Of a DNA stretch of 64,000 nucleotides, positions 25,522-38,342 are shown in pieces (the first letter of the stretch is position 1; each line of letters opens with the position of its first letter). The notes beneath the pieces are model-generated. The model was not told the origin of the DNA and did no database searches. It saw nothing but the letters and a program-made list of their open reading frames with translations. This DNA is from Deefgea chitinilytica (GTDB lineage Bacteria > Pseudomonadota > Gammaproteobacteria > Burkholderiales > Chitinibacteraceae): assembly GCF_016881405.1 (NCBI RefSeq), contig NZ_WOFE01000008.1:1-64000 (forward strand), in the 5' to 3' direction. The position numbers and the translations under genes were made by a program.

Positions 25522-27708
25522 ATGCACTACTTTCAACGTTTCCGAGTCGCGATTCTTATTTTTTGCACTGGACTATTGCTCACCACTGCCTTGATGGGCT
25601 TGTGGTACGGGCAATTGGCATCCCTAAAAGCGCAGCGAGAACATCAGCTGCAATACGCAATAGCGCAGCAGCTTACGGCTAAATTGTTGCAAAAAGAAGC
25701 CATCTTGCGTCAGATTCAGGCGGCATTGATCGCTCAGCCTAATTTGTCGCGAAGCTCGTTTAATCAGTTGGTGCTCAATAGTAATTTTCCCCTGCGAACG
25801 CCTGCTATTTTCGCGATTGGTTTTATTCGCCCGGTGTCTGAGCTAGAGCTGGAACAATATGTTTTGGCGCGTCGTGCGGATATGGATTTTGGGGCGGGGT
25901 TTTACTCTAAATTTAATGTGCAAACCACTTCGCCTTTAGCGCAGGTGTTGGAAATGGTCAGTCCGCTGAATCGAAGTTCCGCGCAATGGCTGGGTCAGGA
26001 CGTTGCGCAAGCGGTGGACATTCGAGCGGGTTTCACTTCCGCGCAGGGCACTGGATTGGCTTGGGCCTCGCCAATCCAGCTCAACGGCATGCCGCAAGGG
26101 GATGTGTATGCGCTCTTTTTGCCGATCTATCAAACGCTGTTTGAGCAGCCCAATCCAGAGTTATTACAAAATAGTTATCTGGGCAGTGCCGTTGCGTGGT
26201 TCAAATTAAGTGAGTTGTTAAGCGGCGTTCAGCGTGAAGCGCAGATGGCTGGCTTTGCCTTGCGTTTAATCGATCAGGGGGCAAATGACATGGCTGCCAA
26301 AGCGGCGGGCACGATCTTGTTCAGCTCAAAACAATGGCCGACTGTCCTCAGCGCAGCGGACGCTGTCGATCATCAATTATTAAATGTTCTAGGTCGACAA
26401 TGGCGTTTAGAGTTTATTAATGTGCAAGGCGGGTTATTGCCCTCTGAGCAACGCTTGATGTTGGTCTTGGCTTTGCTGGGGACGGTGTTAAGCGCGGTTT
26501 TGGCCTTAGTTTTTCAACGTTTATCACAGCGTCAGCGCGTGCTTGAATTGGCCGTGCAAGGGCGAGAATCTATTCAGCGCATGAGTTTTGAGCGTCAAAG
26601 TCGGTCGATGCTTGATGCGGTCAGCGACCCCTTGGTGTTGCGTGACCGTAGTGGCGCTGTGATTTATGCCAATAGTTTGGCCGAGCAGCGTTTTGCTCTG
26701 TCAGAGCAGCGGCAAGTGGGGGAGCGCAGTTTTCTGTTTGATGCTGCCGAGCTGGCTAATTTGACAATGCCGGTGCAATTGAGTCAGCAACACCTTGATC
26801 GTGATGGTGTTGTGCGGCAATACGATGTGATGATCAAACCACTGCGTAATCAAGATTTGGATTGGGTTGGCAATGTAATCCATGCCCGCGATATCAGTTC
26901 TGGCGCGGCGCTGACACAGGAATTGGAATATAAATTGAATCGATTGAGCGAATTGGTTGAAGTTTCCAGTGACTGGTTCTGGGAGCAAGATGCTCAAGCG
27001 CGCTTTACCTATGTTTCTGGTGGCTTTTTTGCTGACTTGGATGTGAATCCGGCGATATTTATTGGCAAATGTCGTTGGGAGTTAGGTTCTGGGGGATTAA
27101 GCGAGGCGCAGTGGGATGCGCATCGTCATATTTTGGCCTCTCAGCTGCCGTACCGTGATTTTGAATATCAGGTGTTCTTAAATAATCAGATTTTGTATTT
27201 TAGCGTGTCTGGACGCCCCATTTTTGCGGCGGATGGCTCGTTTTTAGGCTACCGTGGCGTTGGGCGCAATGTTACTAGCGTGCGTAACGCGCAAGCGGCC
27301 TTGCTGGAGGAGCGTCAACGGGCGCTGGCGACCTTGGAGTCGATTGCTGATGGCGTGCTGACGACCGATGTGAACGGACGCATTGATTATATCAATCCGG
27401 TGGCATCTGCTTTGCTCGGCTGGGAATTAGAGATGGCGCGTGGGCAATATTTGGGCGCGGTGTATCAGTCGGTCGACGTTAAAAATCGTTTACCTTTAGC
27501 CAATTTGGTCACCGCTTCTTTGCAAGGTGGGGCGGATAATCAAGGGGCGCGGCGCAGTGTGCTGCTCAATAAACTGGGTTTACATTTCCAAATTGAGGAA
27601 AGTGCCGCCAGAATTCGCGATGAAAATAACCGTACATTAGGCGCGGTATTGGTGTTTCGCGATGTTAGTAATTGGCGTGAAGATAGCGAGCGTGTTGATG
27701 GTTTTTGA
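25522..27708 (+). CDS. CHASE-domain membrane receptor with three PAS domains, no output domain
   Basis: 728 residues from the ATG at 25522; in-frame starts at 25462 and 25390 are possible. An N-terminal membrane helix (RVAILIFCTGLLLTTALMGL) is followed by a periplasmic CHASE domain of about 270 residues and a second helix (LMLVLALLGTVLSAVLALVF). Then come three PAS domains; the last contains ESIADGVLTTDVNGRIDYIN and ends LVFRDVSNWREDSER. In related proteins this ending leads directly into GGDEF or GGDEF-EAL domains. Here the protein stops four residues later (VDGF), and hairpin element E5 follows the TGA at once. It may be a truncated diguanylate cyclase or a sensor acting through a partner. 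Confidence 0.85.
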   Translation: MHYFQRFRVAILIFCTGLLLTTALMGLWYGQLASLKAQREHQLQYAIAQQLTAKLLQKEAILRQIQAALIAQPNLSRSSFNQLVLNSNFPLRTPAIFAIGFIRPVSELELEQYVLARRADMDFGAGFYSKFNVQTTSPLAQVLEMVSPLNRSSAQWLGQDVAQAVDIRAGFTSAQGTGLAWASPIQLNGMPQGDVYALFLPIYQTLFEQPNPELLQNSYLGSAVAWFKLSELLSGVQREAQMAGFALRLIDQGANDMAAKAAGTILFSSKQWPTVLSAADAVDHQLLNVLGRQWRLEFINVQGGLLPSEQRLMLVLALLGTVLSAVLALVFQRLSQRQRVLELAVQGRESIQRMSFERQSRSMLDAVSDPLVLRDRSGAVIYANSLAEQRFALSEQRQVGERSFLFDAAELANLTMPVQLSQQHLDRDGVVRQYDVMIKPLRNQDLDWVGNVIHARDISSGAALTQELEYKLNRLSELVEVSSDWFWEQDAQARFTYVSGGFFADLDVNPAIFIGKCRWELGSGGLSEAQWDAHRHILASQLPYRDFEYQVFLNNQILYFSVSGRPIFAADGSFLGYRGVGRNVTSVRNAQAALLEERQRALATLESIADGVLTTDVNGRIDYINPVASALLGWELEMARGQYLGAVYQSVDVKNRLPLANLVTASLQGGADNQGARRSVLLNKLGLHFQIEESAARIRDENNRTLGAVLVFRDVSNWREDSERVDGF

Positions 27709-27758
27709 TGGGTATGGCGCTGTGGCTATTTATATGTAATGGCTACAGCGCCATACCT
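27709..27758. repeat. GGGTAT...ATACCT hairpin element, copy E5
   Basis: Follows the TGA stop of the CHASE/PAS gene directly. It has perfect 13-bp arms GGTATGGCGCTGT (27711-27723) and ACAGCGCCATACC (27745-27757), then TTTTC. It probably ends transcription on the plus strand and, from the other side, after cysK. The strongest stem of the family. Confidence 0.8.
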
Positions 27759-27766
27759 TTTCTTGC

Positions 27767-28699
27767 TTAGTCTGCTAAACCTTCAAATAGTTTAGTCGAC
27801 AAATAGCGTTCGCCAAATGATGGAATAATGATTGCAATCAGTTTGCCCGCATTTTCAGGGCGTTTTGCAACTTGAATAGCCGCCCAAGTTGCCGCGCCGG
27901 CGGAAATCCCGCACAAAATCCCTTCTTGCGTTGCTAGCAAACGCGCCGTTGCAAACGCGTCATCGTTGCTAACCCGGATCACTTCATCATAAATTTGGGT
28001 GTTGAGCACGGCTGGCACAAAGCCAGCACCGATCCCTTGAATCGGATGCGGGCCTTTGGCTCCGCCGCTGAGAACAGGGCTGGCATCCGGCTCAATGGCA
28101 ATCGCTTGGAACGATGGTTTTTTTGCTTTGAGTACTTCAGCAACCCCAGTAATCGTACCGCCAGTGCCAACGCCAGCAATCAAAATATCAATTTGCCCGT
28201 CGGTGTCTTCCCATAATTCAACGGCGGTGGTGTTGCGGTGAATTTCTGGATTGGCTGGGTTTTCAAATTGTTGTGGCATGAAATAATTGGCGTGCTCTTC
28301 GGCCAGTGCTTTGGCTTTGGCAATCGCGCCGCCCATACCATCTGGGCCAGGGGTAAGAATCAGTTCTGCGCCGTAGCCGCGTAGCAGTGCACGACGTTCT
28401 TTGGACATGGTTTCTGGCATCGTCAGCACGAGTTTGTAACCACGCGCCGCGCAGACCATTGCTAAGCCAATCCCGGTATTACCTGAAGTCGGCTCAACAA
28501 TCACCGTATCATGGCCGATTTTACCTGCGGCTTCGGCCGCATCAATCATGCTGACCGCGATCCGGTCTTTGACCGAATGCGATGGATTCATGTATTCCAG
28601 CTTGGCGACCAAGGTCGCTACGCACCCTTCGGTAACACGGTTGAGTTTAACCAGCGGTGTGCGGCCGATGAGTTCAGTGACATTATTCGCAATTTTCAT
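27767..28699 (-). CDS. cysK: Cysteine synthase A (O-acetylserine sulfhydrylase)
   Basis: 310 residues from the ATG at 28699, chosen over one three codons upstream because AGGAT then sits at good spacing. A PLP enzyme making cysteine from O-acetylserine and sulfide. The PLP lysine is in [13 protein letters not shown] (about 42), the substrate loop in [11 protein letters not shown], and the phosphate cradle in [10 protein letters not shown]. Length and motifs fit CysK rather than CysM. It stands alone, divergent from cca across an 86-base promoter region. Confidence 0.95.
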   Translation of the reverse strand: MKIANNVTELIGRTPLVKLNRVTEGCVATLVAKLEYMNPSHSVKDRIAVSMIDAAEAAGKIGHDTVIVEPTSGNTGIGLAMVCAARGYKLVLTMPETMSKERRALLRGYGAELILTPGPDGMGGAIAKAKALAEEHANYFMPQQFENPANPEIHRNTTAVELWEDTDGQIDILIAGVGTGGTITGVAEVLKAKKPSFQAIAIEPDASPVLSGGAKGPHPIQGIGAGFVPAVLNTQIYDEVIRVSNDDAFATARLLATQEGILCGISAGAATWAAIQVAKRPENAGKLIAIIIPSFGERYLSTKLFEGLAD

Positions 28700-28794
28700 A
28701 CGTTCCATCCTGAGGGAGAATTAGGGGATAATCAGCAGATTGTAGTCTGACTTCTTAGTTCAGTAGAAGTAACTCTTCATTTTAAGGAAAGAAC

Positions 28795-30015
28795 ATGCAG
28801 GTCTATCGCGTGGGTGGCGCTGTCCGAGATCGATTGTTGGGGTTGCCGGTCAAGGACATTGATTGGGTGGTGGTCGGTGCAACGCCGCAACAGATGTTGG
28901 ATTTGGGCTATAGCGCAGTAGGGAAAGACTTTCCTGTGTTCTTGCATCCGAACACCCATCAGGAGTATGCGCTAGCACGCCTTGAGCGTAAAAGCGGACA
29001 CGGCTATACCGGCTTTGAGGTTCATGCCAGCCCCGATGTCACTTTGGAAGAAGACCTGCTGCGCCGCGATTTAACCATCAATGCAATTGCCGAAGACGAA
29101 CACGGCAACTTGATTGATCCCTACGGCGGGCAAGCCGATTTAGCGGCCAAAGTGTTGCGTCATGTGTCGCCTGCCTTTGCTGAAGATCCTGTGCGAATTT
29201 TGCGTTTGGCACGATTTGCTGCGCGCTTTGATTTTGCGGTAGCACCAGAAACAATGGCATTGATGCGGCAGATGGTGGCTGATGGCGAAGTAGATCATCT
29301 GGTCGCCGAGCGCGTGTGGCAGGAGTTTGCGAAAGGACTCATGGAACACCAGCCTAGGTTGATGTTTGAGATTTTGCGTGAATGCGGTGCGTTAGGACGG
29401 ATCGCTCCCGAAATTGATACGTTGTGGGGCGTACCGCAGCGCGCCGATTATCATCCGGAAATCGATACCGGTTTGCATACGATGCTGGTGCTGAACTATA
29501 CCACCGCACAAGGCTGGCCGTTGGCGGTACGTTTTGCGGCGTTATGCCACGATTTGGGTAAAGCCAAAACGCCTGCCGATGTGTTGCCGCGGCATATTGG
29601 CCACGAGGCGCGTGGCGTGCCGCTGGTTGAGGCTTTATGCAAACGCCTGCGGGTACCGAGCGATTGTAAAGAACTCGCGGTGATGACGTGCCGCGAGCAT
29701 ACTTTGGTGCATACCGCTGAGCAATTGCGCCCCGAAACGGTGTTGGCGCTACTGACCCGATGCGATGCGCTGCGCCGACCTGAGCGATTTACGCAGATGC
29801 TCGATGCTTGTCTGGCAGATGCACGTGGTCGTTATCAATTTGAAAATTGCGCGTATCCGCAGCGCGACTATTTGCTGCATTTGCGTGCCGCTGCCGCAGC
29901 AGTTGATGCTGGTGCGATTGCCGCGCAATGCAGTAATCCGAAGGACATCGCGGATAAGGTGGCTACGGCGCGGGTGAATGCGATTCACTTAGCTAAATCA
30001 GCTTGGCAAAACTAA
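28795..30015 (+). CDS. cca: Multifunctional CCA-adding enzyme (tRNA nucleotidyltransferase)
   Basis: 406 residues. It adds or repairs the 3' CCA of tRNA. The class II nucleotidyltransferase head shows YRVGGAVRDRLLG and the catalytic DIDWVVVG at about 4-28. The ERA region is EEDLLRRDLTINAIA near 83-98. A C-terminal HD domain with CHDLGKAKTP near 246 marks the gammaproteobacteria/betaproteobacteria form with phosphatase and 2',3'-phosphodiesterase activity. AAGGAAA precedes the ATG. Confidence 0.96.
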   Translation: MQVYRVGGAVRDRLLGLPVKDIDWVVVGATPQQMLDLGYSAVGKDFPVFLHPNTHQEYALARLERKSGHGYTGFEVHASPDVTLEEDLLRRDLTINAIAEDEHGNLIDPYGGQADLAAKVLRHVSPAFAEDPVRILRLARFAARFDFAVAPETMALMRQMVADGEVDHLVAERVWQEFAKGLMEHQPRLMFEILRECGALGRIAPEIDTLWGVPQRADYHPEIDTGLHTMLVLNYTTAQGWPLAVRFAALCHDLGKAKTPADVLPRHIGHEARGVPLVEALCKRLRVPSDCKELAVMTCREHTLVHTAEQLRPETVLALLTRCDALRRPERFTQMLDACLADARGRYQFENCAYPQRDYLLHLRAAAAAVDAGAIAAQCSNPKDIADKVATARVNAIHLAKSAWQN

Positions 30016-30074
30016 GTTGCGATTGCAGATTCGGATATTCGAATTCCACACTATTTTGTTGTGGCGTATGACTT

Positions 30075-30100
30075 AAACCGGCGTTGTGCCGGTTTTTTTT
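30075..30100 (+). terminator. Rho-independent terminator after cca
   Basis: AAACCGGC-GTTGT-GCCGGTTTTTTTT, 60 bases after the cca stop. Confidence 0.88.
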
Positions 30101-30155
30101 CGGCGAAATAAAACGTGTTTGCTAAGCTTAAACCTCATTCATGAGGTACTTCACG

Positions 30156-31297
30156 ATGCAAGTTGCGCAAATTAAAGTCAATCAGCTATCTGAACTGAAT
30201 TCACAAATGCAAAACTTGGCGACCATACAGCCGCAATGGTTACTGGTTTTTGCGAGTCGAGCTTTATTGAGTGATCCGCAATGTTTTAATACCTTACGGC
30301 AGCAGTTTCCAGATTCGGCCTTATTGGGCTGTTCAACGGCTGGCGAGATTTCTGTTGATGGTGTGGATGACAATAGCTGTGTGATTACAGCGATTCACTG
30401 GCCGCATGGCGTGCCGCGAACAGCGGTCACACAATTGACCAATATGGAAGACAGTGAAGCGGCAGGGCAGCGTTTGGCAGCGATTTTGGGGCAGCAAGCC
30501 TTGGCTGGTGTGCTGGTATTGGGGCAAGGCGTGAATATTAATGGGAGTGCCTTGGTGCAAGGGTTGGCGAGCGGGCTTGTGGAGGGAGTGCCGATTATGG
30601 GGGGCTTGGCGGGAGATGGCTCCGCATTTGGGCAAACCGTCGTGCTGAGTAATGATGGCGTAGCAAGTAATACCGTGGTTGCACTGGCGATACCTGTTGG
30701 TGTTCAAATCGGGCATGGCTCATTTGGTGGTTGGAAGCCATTTGGTCCTGCGCGCAAAGTGACACGCAGTAGTGGAAATATTCTGTTTGAGCTTGATGGT
30801 GAGCCCGCTTTGGAAGTTTATAAACGCTACTTGGGTGAATACGCTGCGCAATTGCCGTCTTCTGGATTGTTGTTTCCATTTGAAATGTTGGGGCAAGATC
30901 ATTCTGCCGTTGGCTTAGTTCGAACCATTTTGGGAATTGATGAAGTCAATGGTAGCTTGATTTTGGCGGGTGACATTCAAGTGGATGGCTACTTACGGTT
31001 AATGCATGCAAGTAATGATGCACTGGTTGAAGGTGCTGAAGCCGCGGCGAATGCTGCGCAAAAAATGGTGGGACAGGTCGGGCAAGGTCTGGGATTGCTG
31101 GTTAGCTGTGTGGGTCGGAAACTGGTAATGGGGGGACGAGTAGATGAAGAAATCGAAGCCGTAGGCGATGTCTTCGGTCAGCATGTTACCTTGGCCGGAT
31201 TTTATTCTTACGGAGAGATTAGCCCATTTTTCAATTCAACGGAGTGCAAACTGCACAATCAAACCATGACGATTACGATCTTGAGTGAAGCTCAGGC

Positions 31298-31301
<4 letters not shown>
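30156..31301 (+). CDS. FIST signal-transduction protein
   Basis: 381 residues from the ATG at 30156, chosen because GAGGT lies eight bases before it; an ATG five codons earlier overlaps that site. It contains the FIST N domain (about 25-225; GCSTAGEISVDGV and GGLAGDGSAFGQT are typical) and the FIST_C domain (about 230-370; AGFYSYGEISPF is the closing signature). The family is thought to bind small ligands such as amino acids and to act as an input module. It is the first gene of a three-gene operon with a hybrid kinase and an HD-GYP regulator, joined by ATGA overlaps, so it probably controls that kinase. Confidence 0.9.
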
Positions 31302-34284
<2,983 letters not shown>

Positions 34285-34288
<4 letters not shown>

Positions 34289-35427
34289 TTGAATTTGATA
34301 TGAGCTATCGGCGCACCATCTTACTGGTGGATGATACTCCGGCAAATTTAGCGGTGCTCAATGCTATTTTGAAAGAACATTATAAACTGCGAATCGCTAA
34401 CAATGGTCAGCAAGCTTTGCAACTGGCCGAGCGATTACCGCTGCCTGATTTAATTTTGCTTGATGTGATGATGCCCGATATCGATGGTTTTGAAGTTTGC
34501 CGTCGTTTAAAAAATAATCCGGTCACCGCCGATATTCCTGTCGTGTTCTTAACTGCAAAAACGCAGGAAATTGATGAAATTAATGGCTTTGGAGCTGGTG
34601 GTGCTGATTATATTCACAAACCGCTCAGTCCTGCGATTGTGCAAGTTCGTGTTAGAACCCATCTTGAAATGCAAGATTTGAAGAACGCAATTCGCTTGCA
34701 TAATCATGAATTAGAGGATCGTGTCGCGCAACGCACGCAAGAATTACTCAAAATGCAAGATGCCACCATTATGGCGATGGGGGTAATGGCAGAGTTACGC
34801 GATGAAGAAACGGGCTTGCACTTAAAGCGCACACAAGAATACATGCGGATTTTGGCTGCAGCGGTGGCAGAGCATCCACGCTTTGTGAGCCAACTCGATG
34901 CCGACAGTATTGAGTGGATGGCGAAATCGGCGCCATTACACGACATTGGTAAGGTCGGTATTCCTGACTTGATTTTGCATAAACCAGGTCGCTTAACGGA
35001 TGAAGAATTTACCATCATGAAAAAGCACCCAGAGTATGGCCGCAACATTATTTTAGAAGTCGAGCGGATATTGGGCGAGGAGAGTCAATTTTTGCGCTAT
35101 GCACGTGAAATCGCTTACGGTCACCAAGAAAAATGGGATGGCACAGGTTACCCGCAGGGCGCAAAAGGTGATGAAATTCCTGTTTCGGCACGGCTAATGG
35201 CAATTTCTGATGTATACGATGCACTGCGAAATCGCCGCCCTTATAAAGCGCCGTTTTCACATGAAATGGCGATGACCATCATGCTCGCTGGCCGTGGTTT
35301 GCATTTTGACCCCGATTTGATTGATGGTTTTGCGCGTGTTGCCGAGCGTTTTGCTGCAATTGCCGAGCAATATGCTGATCCAGATGATGAAGCCATTAAT
35401 GATATGAGTGTTGCTGCCAATCATTAA
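34285..35427 (+). CDS. Response regulator with HD-GYP output
   Basis: 380 residues. The receiver domain is at about 10-125 (ILLVDDTPANLAVL, phospho-Asp in LLDVMMPDIDG near 58, VFLTAK, KPLSP). A coiled linker (RVAQRTQELLKMQ) leads to HD-GYP at about 160-355 with HDIGKVGIPD near 218 and HQEKWDGTGYP near 274. Predicted cyclic-di-GMP phosphodiesterase, target of the hybrid kinase that precedes it. Last gene of the FIST operon, ended by the terminator at 35476-35510. Confidence 0.94.
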
Positions 35428-35475
35428 ATTAAAGAGATCTGGTGATTGATTAGATGTTCTATATAGATTCACCAT

Positions 35476-35510
35476 AAAAAAATGGCGACACTCGATGTGT
35501 CGCCATTTTT
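35476..35510. terminator. Bidirectional Rho-independent terminator
   Basis: AAAAATGGCGACAC-TCGAT-GTGTCGCCATTTTT: 14-bp arms between the HD-GYP gene and the convergent chitinase gene. Confidence 0.92.
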
Positions 35511-35525
35511 AATATTCAAGACTTA

Positions 35526-37175
35526 TTATTTTTTGAAATAAGCGCTGTGGCTCTTCGCAAATTGATAAGCTTGTTTGCTATCCCAGTTGATTGACCACGT
35601 CATAATGCCACGTAGATCAGGTTGTGCCTTGGCTGGTTTGTACGTGCCGCAATTTTGCAGTTTCATTAAGCAATCGAGTGCTTTTTGTGTTTCAGCAACG
35701 GACAAGTAGCCACCACCGGCTGCGCTAGTGGTCGCAGGCAAGCCAAAGCCAACTTGGTCAGGGCGTAGTGCCGGGAATGGTTTGTTTACATCGCCGCCGA
35801 GGTTAAAGCCAGTCAGCAACATATCGGTCATCGCAACTTGGAAATCCATTGTACCTTGCGAGTATTGTTTGCCGTCGGTCGCACCGATGCTGCCAGTGTT
35901 GTAATGCTGAACGTGCAACATCGTTAATTCATTGCGCAAGCCGTAGATGATTGGCAAGTAACCGCCCCATGTGCCGCCGTAGAAGCCTAGGCCGCCTTGT
36001 ACGTAATTCACTTCTGGAGCCATTGTCACCATGAATTTATCGCCAAAGCGTGCTTTCAATGCTTTGGTGCCAGCGATAATGTTGACGATTTGTGGGGTTA
36101 CTGGATTGCGGAAATCGTCGTTCGCGGTGATTGACAGATTGTTTTCCATATCCAAGTCGATACCGTCAAAGCCGTATTTCGCAATGATATCGCCCATCGT
36201 TTTGATGAACTGATCGCGTGCTGCTGGGCTATCTAATACGATCACCCCGTTAGCGCCGCCGAGTGAAATCTGTACTTTTACGCCTTGAGATTGCTTGAGT
36301 TTAATGTCGGCCATGAATTCGGCTTCGTTAAACAATTTATCCAGCACAAATGCTGCCGTACCTTTCGCGGCAGTTTGGTCGCCTTCAGCAAACGATACAT
36401 TGATGATGTTGTATTCGGCTGGTACGTCTTTCAGACGAATCACGCCAGAGCCATTATCAAAATTGTGCCAGTAACCAACCACGACGTGTTTTGGTAGTAA
36501 ATCTGTACCTTGTACAGGCGTTGGGCTCGGCGTAGCGCTAGCTGTTGGGGTAGCGGTCACAACAGGCGTTGCGCTTGGTGTTACTACCGCCGTTGGCGTT
36601 GCTGTAACCACTGGCGTTGCTGTCACGACTGGGGTTGCAGTTGGTTTTTGAGTCGCAGTTGGGGCTATGGTTGGCGTTGCTGTTGCTGGAGTACCAGAAA
36701 CTAAAGCCCATGGCCCCCATTGGTCGGCGCCCGGTACATTCCCTTGTGTCCACCATTTTGCTTCGTAGATTGCGCCGTTGTAACTGATGCGCTGACCACC
36801 GTTGTAGACCGTTGCGCTATTCCATGCGGGAACACCCGAAATTGGTGTTGCGGTGACTGCGGAGGTTGGCGTTGCCGTTGCAGCAGCTGTTGCTGTTGGC
36901 GCCGAGGTCGGGGTTGCGCTTGCCGTTGGGATTGGTGTAGCGCTGCTGGTGCCCGTTTCTTTCCACAAGGTAGGTGTGGCCGCTGGGTTCCAGTTTGCAC
37001 CGACGTAGGCAGTGTGCGTAACCAGTGCGGTATAAGTTTTGCCGTTGTAATCGACTACGGTGTTAGCTTGGTACGTTGTGCCTTCTTGCCATGCCGCTGC
37101 ATGTACGCCTGCGGCAAGTAGTAAACCACCGAGCAAGGTGGCTAGTCGGGTTAAATTTGAGCGTGATTGTGCCAT
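35526..37175 (-). CDS. Secreted GH18 chitinase with two chitin-binding modules
   Basis: 549 residues from the ATG at 37175, chosen for the AAGGAAGAG site and because a signal peptide follows (LATLLGGLLLAAGVHA). Next come a CBM5/12-type chitin-binding module at about 28-72 (WQEGTTYQANTVVDYNGKTY), a Thr/Pro/Ala linker, a second module at about 117-160 (WNSATVYNGGQRISYNGAIY), and a longer linker built of repeated TPVVTA/TPT units. The GH18 domain spans about 230-549 with the catalytic DGIDLDME near 342. It hydrolyses chitin outside the cell. No polycystic domain or sorting tail is seen. Upstream lie an inverted repeat and a CRP-like half-site. Confidence 0.96.
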   Translation of the reverse strand: MAQSRSNLTRLATLLGGLLLAAGVHAAAWQEGTTYQANTVVDYNGKTYTALVTHTAYVGANWNPAATPTLWKETGTSSATPIPTASATPTSAPTATAAATATPTSAVTATPISGVPAWNSATVYNGGQRISYNGAIYEAKWWTQGNVPGADQWGPWALVSGTPATATPTIAPTATQKPTATPVVTATPVVTATPTAVVTPSATPVVTATPTASATPSPTPVQGTDLLPKHVVVGYWHNFDNGSGVIRLKDVPAEYNIINVSFAEGDQTAAKGTAAFVLDKLFNEAEFMADIKLKQSQGVKVQISLGGANGVIVLDSPAARDQFIKTMGDIIAKYGFDGIDLDMENNLSITANDDFRNPVTPQIVNIIAGTKALKARFGDKFMVTMAPEVNYVQGGLGFYGGTWGGYLPIIYGLRNELTMLHVQHYNTGSIGATDGKQYSQGTMDFQVAMTDMLLTGFNLGGDVNKPFPALRPDQVGFGLPATTSAAGGGYLSVAETQKALDCLMKLQNCGTYKPAKAQPDLRGIMTWSINWDSKQAYQFAKSHSAYFKK

Positions 37176-37430
37176 GGTCGTCTCTTCCTTTTGTTGAGTG
37201 CGGCGATACATTCGCGTCGCTCGCATTGCTTGAGTCGAATGCTCAAGTCTCACGCGATCATATTCCCTTTTCTTTTTTGTGGGAATATTCAAGATCACAT
37301 TTGGCAAAAATGTTGCTTACAGGGAGTGTGATAAGCCTGATTTGTATAAGACATGAATTGCTCTCATGCCAAAGCCTGCTATAGAGTGGTAACATTCACC
37401 CTTCGATGAATGTGAATAAGTTGCCGCACC
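37176..37430. promoter_or_regulatory. Divergent region chitinase / metF
   Basis: 255 bases. The perfect inverted repeat ATATTCCC (37260-37267) / GGGAATAT (37281-37288) overlaps a CRP-like site on the minus strand, with AAATGTGATCT perfect in one half and poor in the other (about 37284-37304). A second repeat, TTCAC..GTGAA, lies just before metF. Chitinase control by carbon status is plausible; the sites are unproven. Confidence 0.4.
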
Positions 37431-38267
37431 ATGACCCATCCTTTGCGTCCGATTAGTTTTGAGTTTTTCCCGCCGAAAACCGATGAAGGTGCGGCTAAAT
37501 TAGCGACGACTCGCCGCCAATTGGCGCAATTTAATCCTGAATTTTTCTCGGTTACGTTTGGTGCGGGTGGTACAACGCAAGATGGCACTTTGCGTGCGGT
37601 GGTGGATATTCAAGCCGCAGGTCATGCCGCTGCGCCACATTTGTCGTGCATCGGATCGACCAAAGATAATATTCGCGCGGTGGTGCAGCAATATAAAGAT
37701 CACGGCATCAAGCATATTGTTGCGCTGCGTGGCGATATCCCATCGGGAATGGGTGAGTTTGGCGAGTTTCGTTATGCCAATGAGTTGGTGACTTTTTTGC
37801 GTCACGAATTTGGTGATTGGTTTCATATTGAAGTCGCCGCTTATCCTGAGTTTCACCCGCAATCAGCCAGTGCCGAGGCCGATATCCGCAATTTTGTAAA
37901 TAAAGTGAATGCCGGTGCGAATTCCGCAATTACGCAGTATTTCTTTAATGCTGATGCGTATTTCCGTTTTGTCGATGAAGTGCAAGGCCGCGGGGTGAAC
38001 ATTCCTATCGTACCGGGCATTATGCCTATTCAAAACTACAGCCAATTGCAGCGTTTTTCCGATATGTGCGGTGCAGAAATTCCGCGCTGGTTGCGTTTGC
38101 GGTTGCAATCGTACGCGGATGATACGGCGTCGATTCGTGCGTTTGGTTTGGATTTTGTCACTGAGCTATCAGATCGCTTGTTGGCGGGCGGAGCTCCCGG
38201 ATTGCATTTTTACACTTTGAACGCCGCTGGCGCAGTATCAACAGTCTGTCAGCGTTTGGGGTATTGA
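37431..38267 (+). CDS. metF: 5,10-Methylenetetrahydrofolate reductase
   Basis: 278 residues, normal for the bacterial enzyme. A FAD-dependent TIM barrel that reduces methylene-THF to methyl-THF for methionine synthesis. Typical segments are ISFEFFPPKTDEGAAKL at the N-terminus, SVTFGAGG, HLSCIGST, IVALRGDIP and GITQYFFNAD-like NSAITQYFFNAD. The C-terminus ends APGLHFYTLN...CQRLGY. The ribosome binding site is weak. Hairpin element E6 begins directly after the TGA stop. Confidence 0.96.
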   Translation: MTHPLRPISFEFFPPKTDEGAAKLATTRRQLAQFNPEFFSVTFGAGGTTQDGTLRAVVDIQAAGHAAAPHLSCIGSTKDNIRAVVQQYKDHGIKHIVALRGDIPSGMGEFGEFRYANELVTFLRHEFGDWFHIEVAAYPEFHPQSASAEADIRNFVNKVNAGANSAITQYFFNADAYFRFVDEVQGRGVNIPIVPGIMPIQNYSQLQRFSDMCGAEIPRWLRLRLQSYADDTASIRAFGLDFVTELSDRLLAGGAPGLHFYTLNAAGAVSTVCQRLGY

Positions 38268-38317
38268 TGGGTATTGCTGGCTAGTCATTGTAAGTCAATG
38301 GCTTTAATCATATACCT
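38268..38317. repeat. GGGTAT...ATACCT hairpin element, copy E6
   Basis: Begins TGGGTAT directly after the metF stop and ends ATATACCT. Outer GGTAT/ATACC and inner AGTCATTG/CAATGGCT arms pair with one G-T. It sits between convergent metF and the glycine-zipper lipoprotein gene. Confidence 0.7.
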
Positions 38318-38342
38318 AGAGGGCTTGCCAAGTGGCAAGCCT

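Noticed and set aside
36510-37121. Plus-strand open frames rich in Cys/Trp/Arg opposite the chitinase
   Set aside because: They are the complement of the Thr/Pro/Ala linker repeats of the chitinase; biased composition keeps the frames open.
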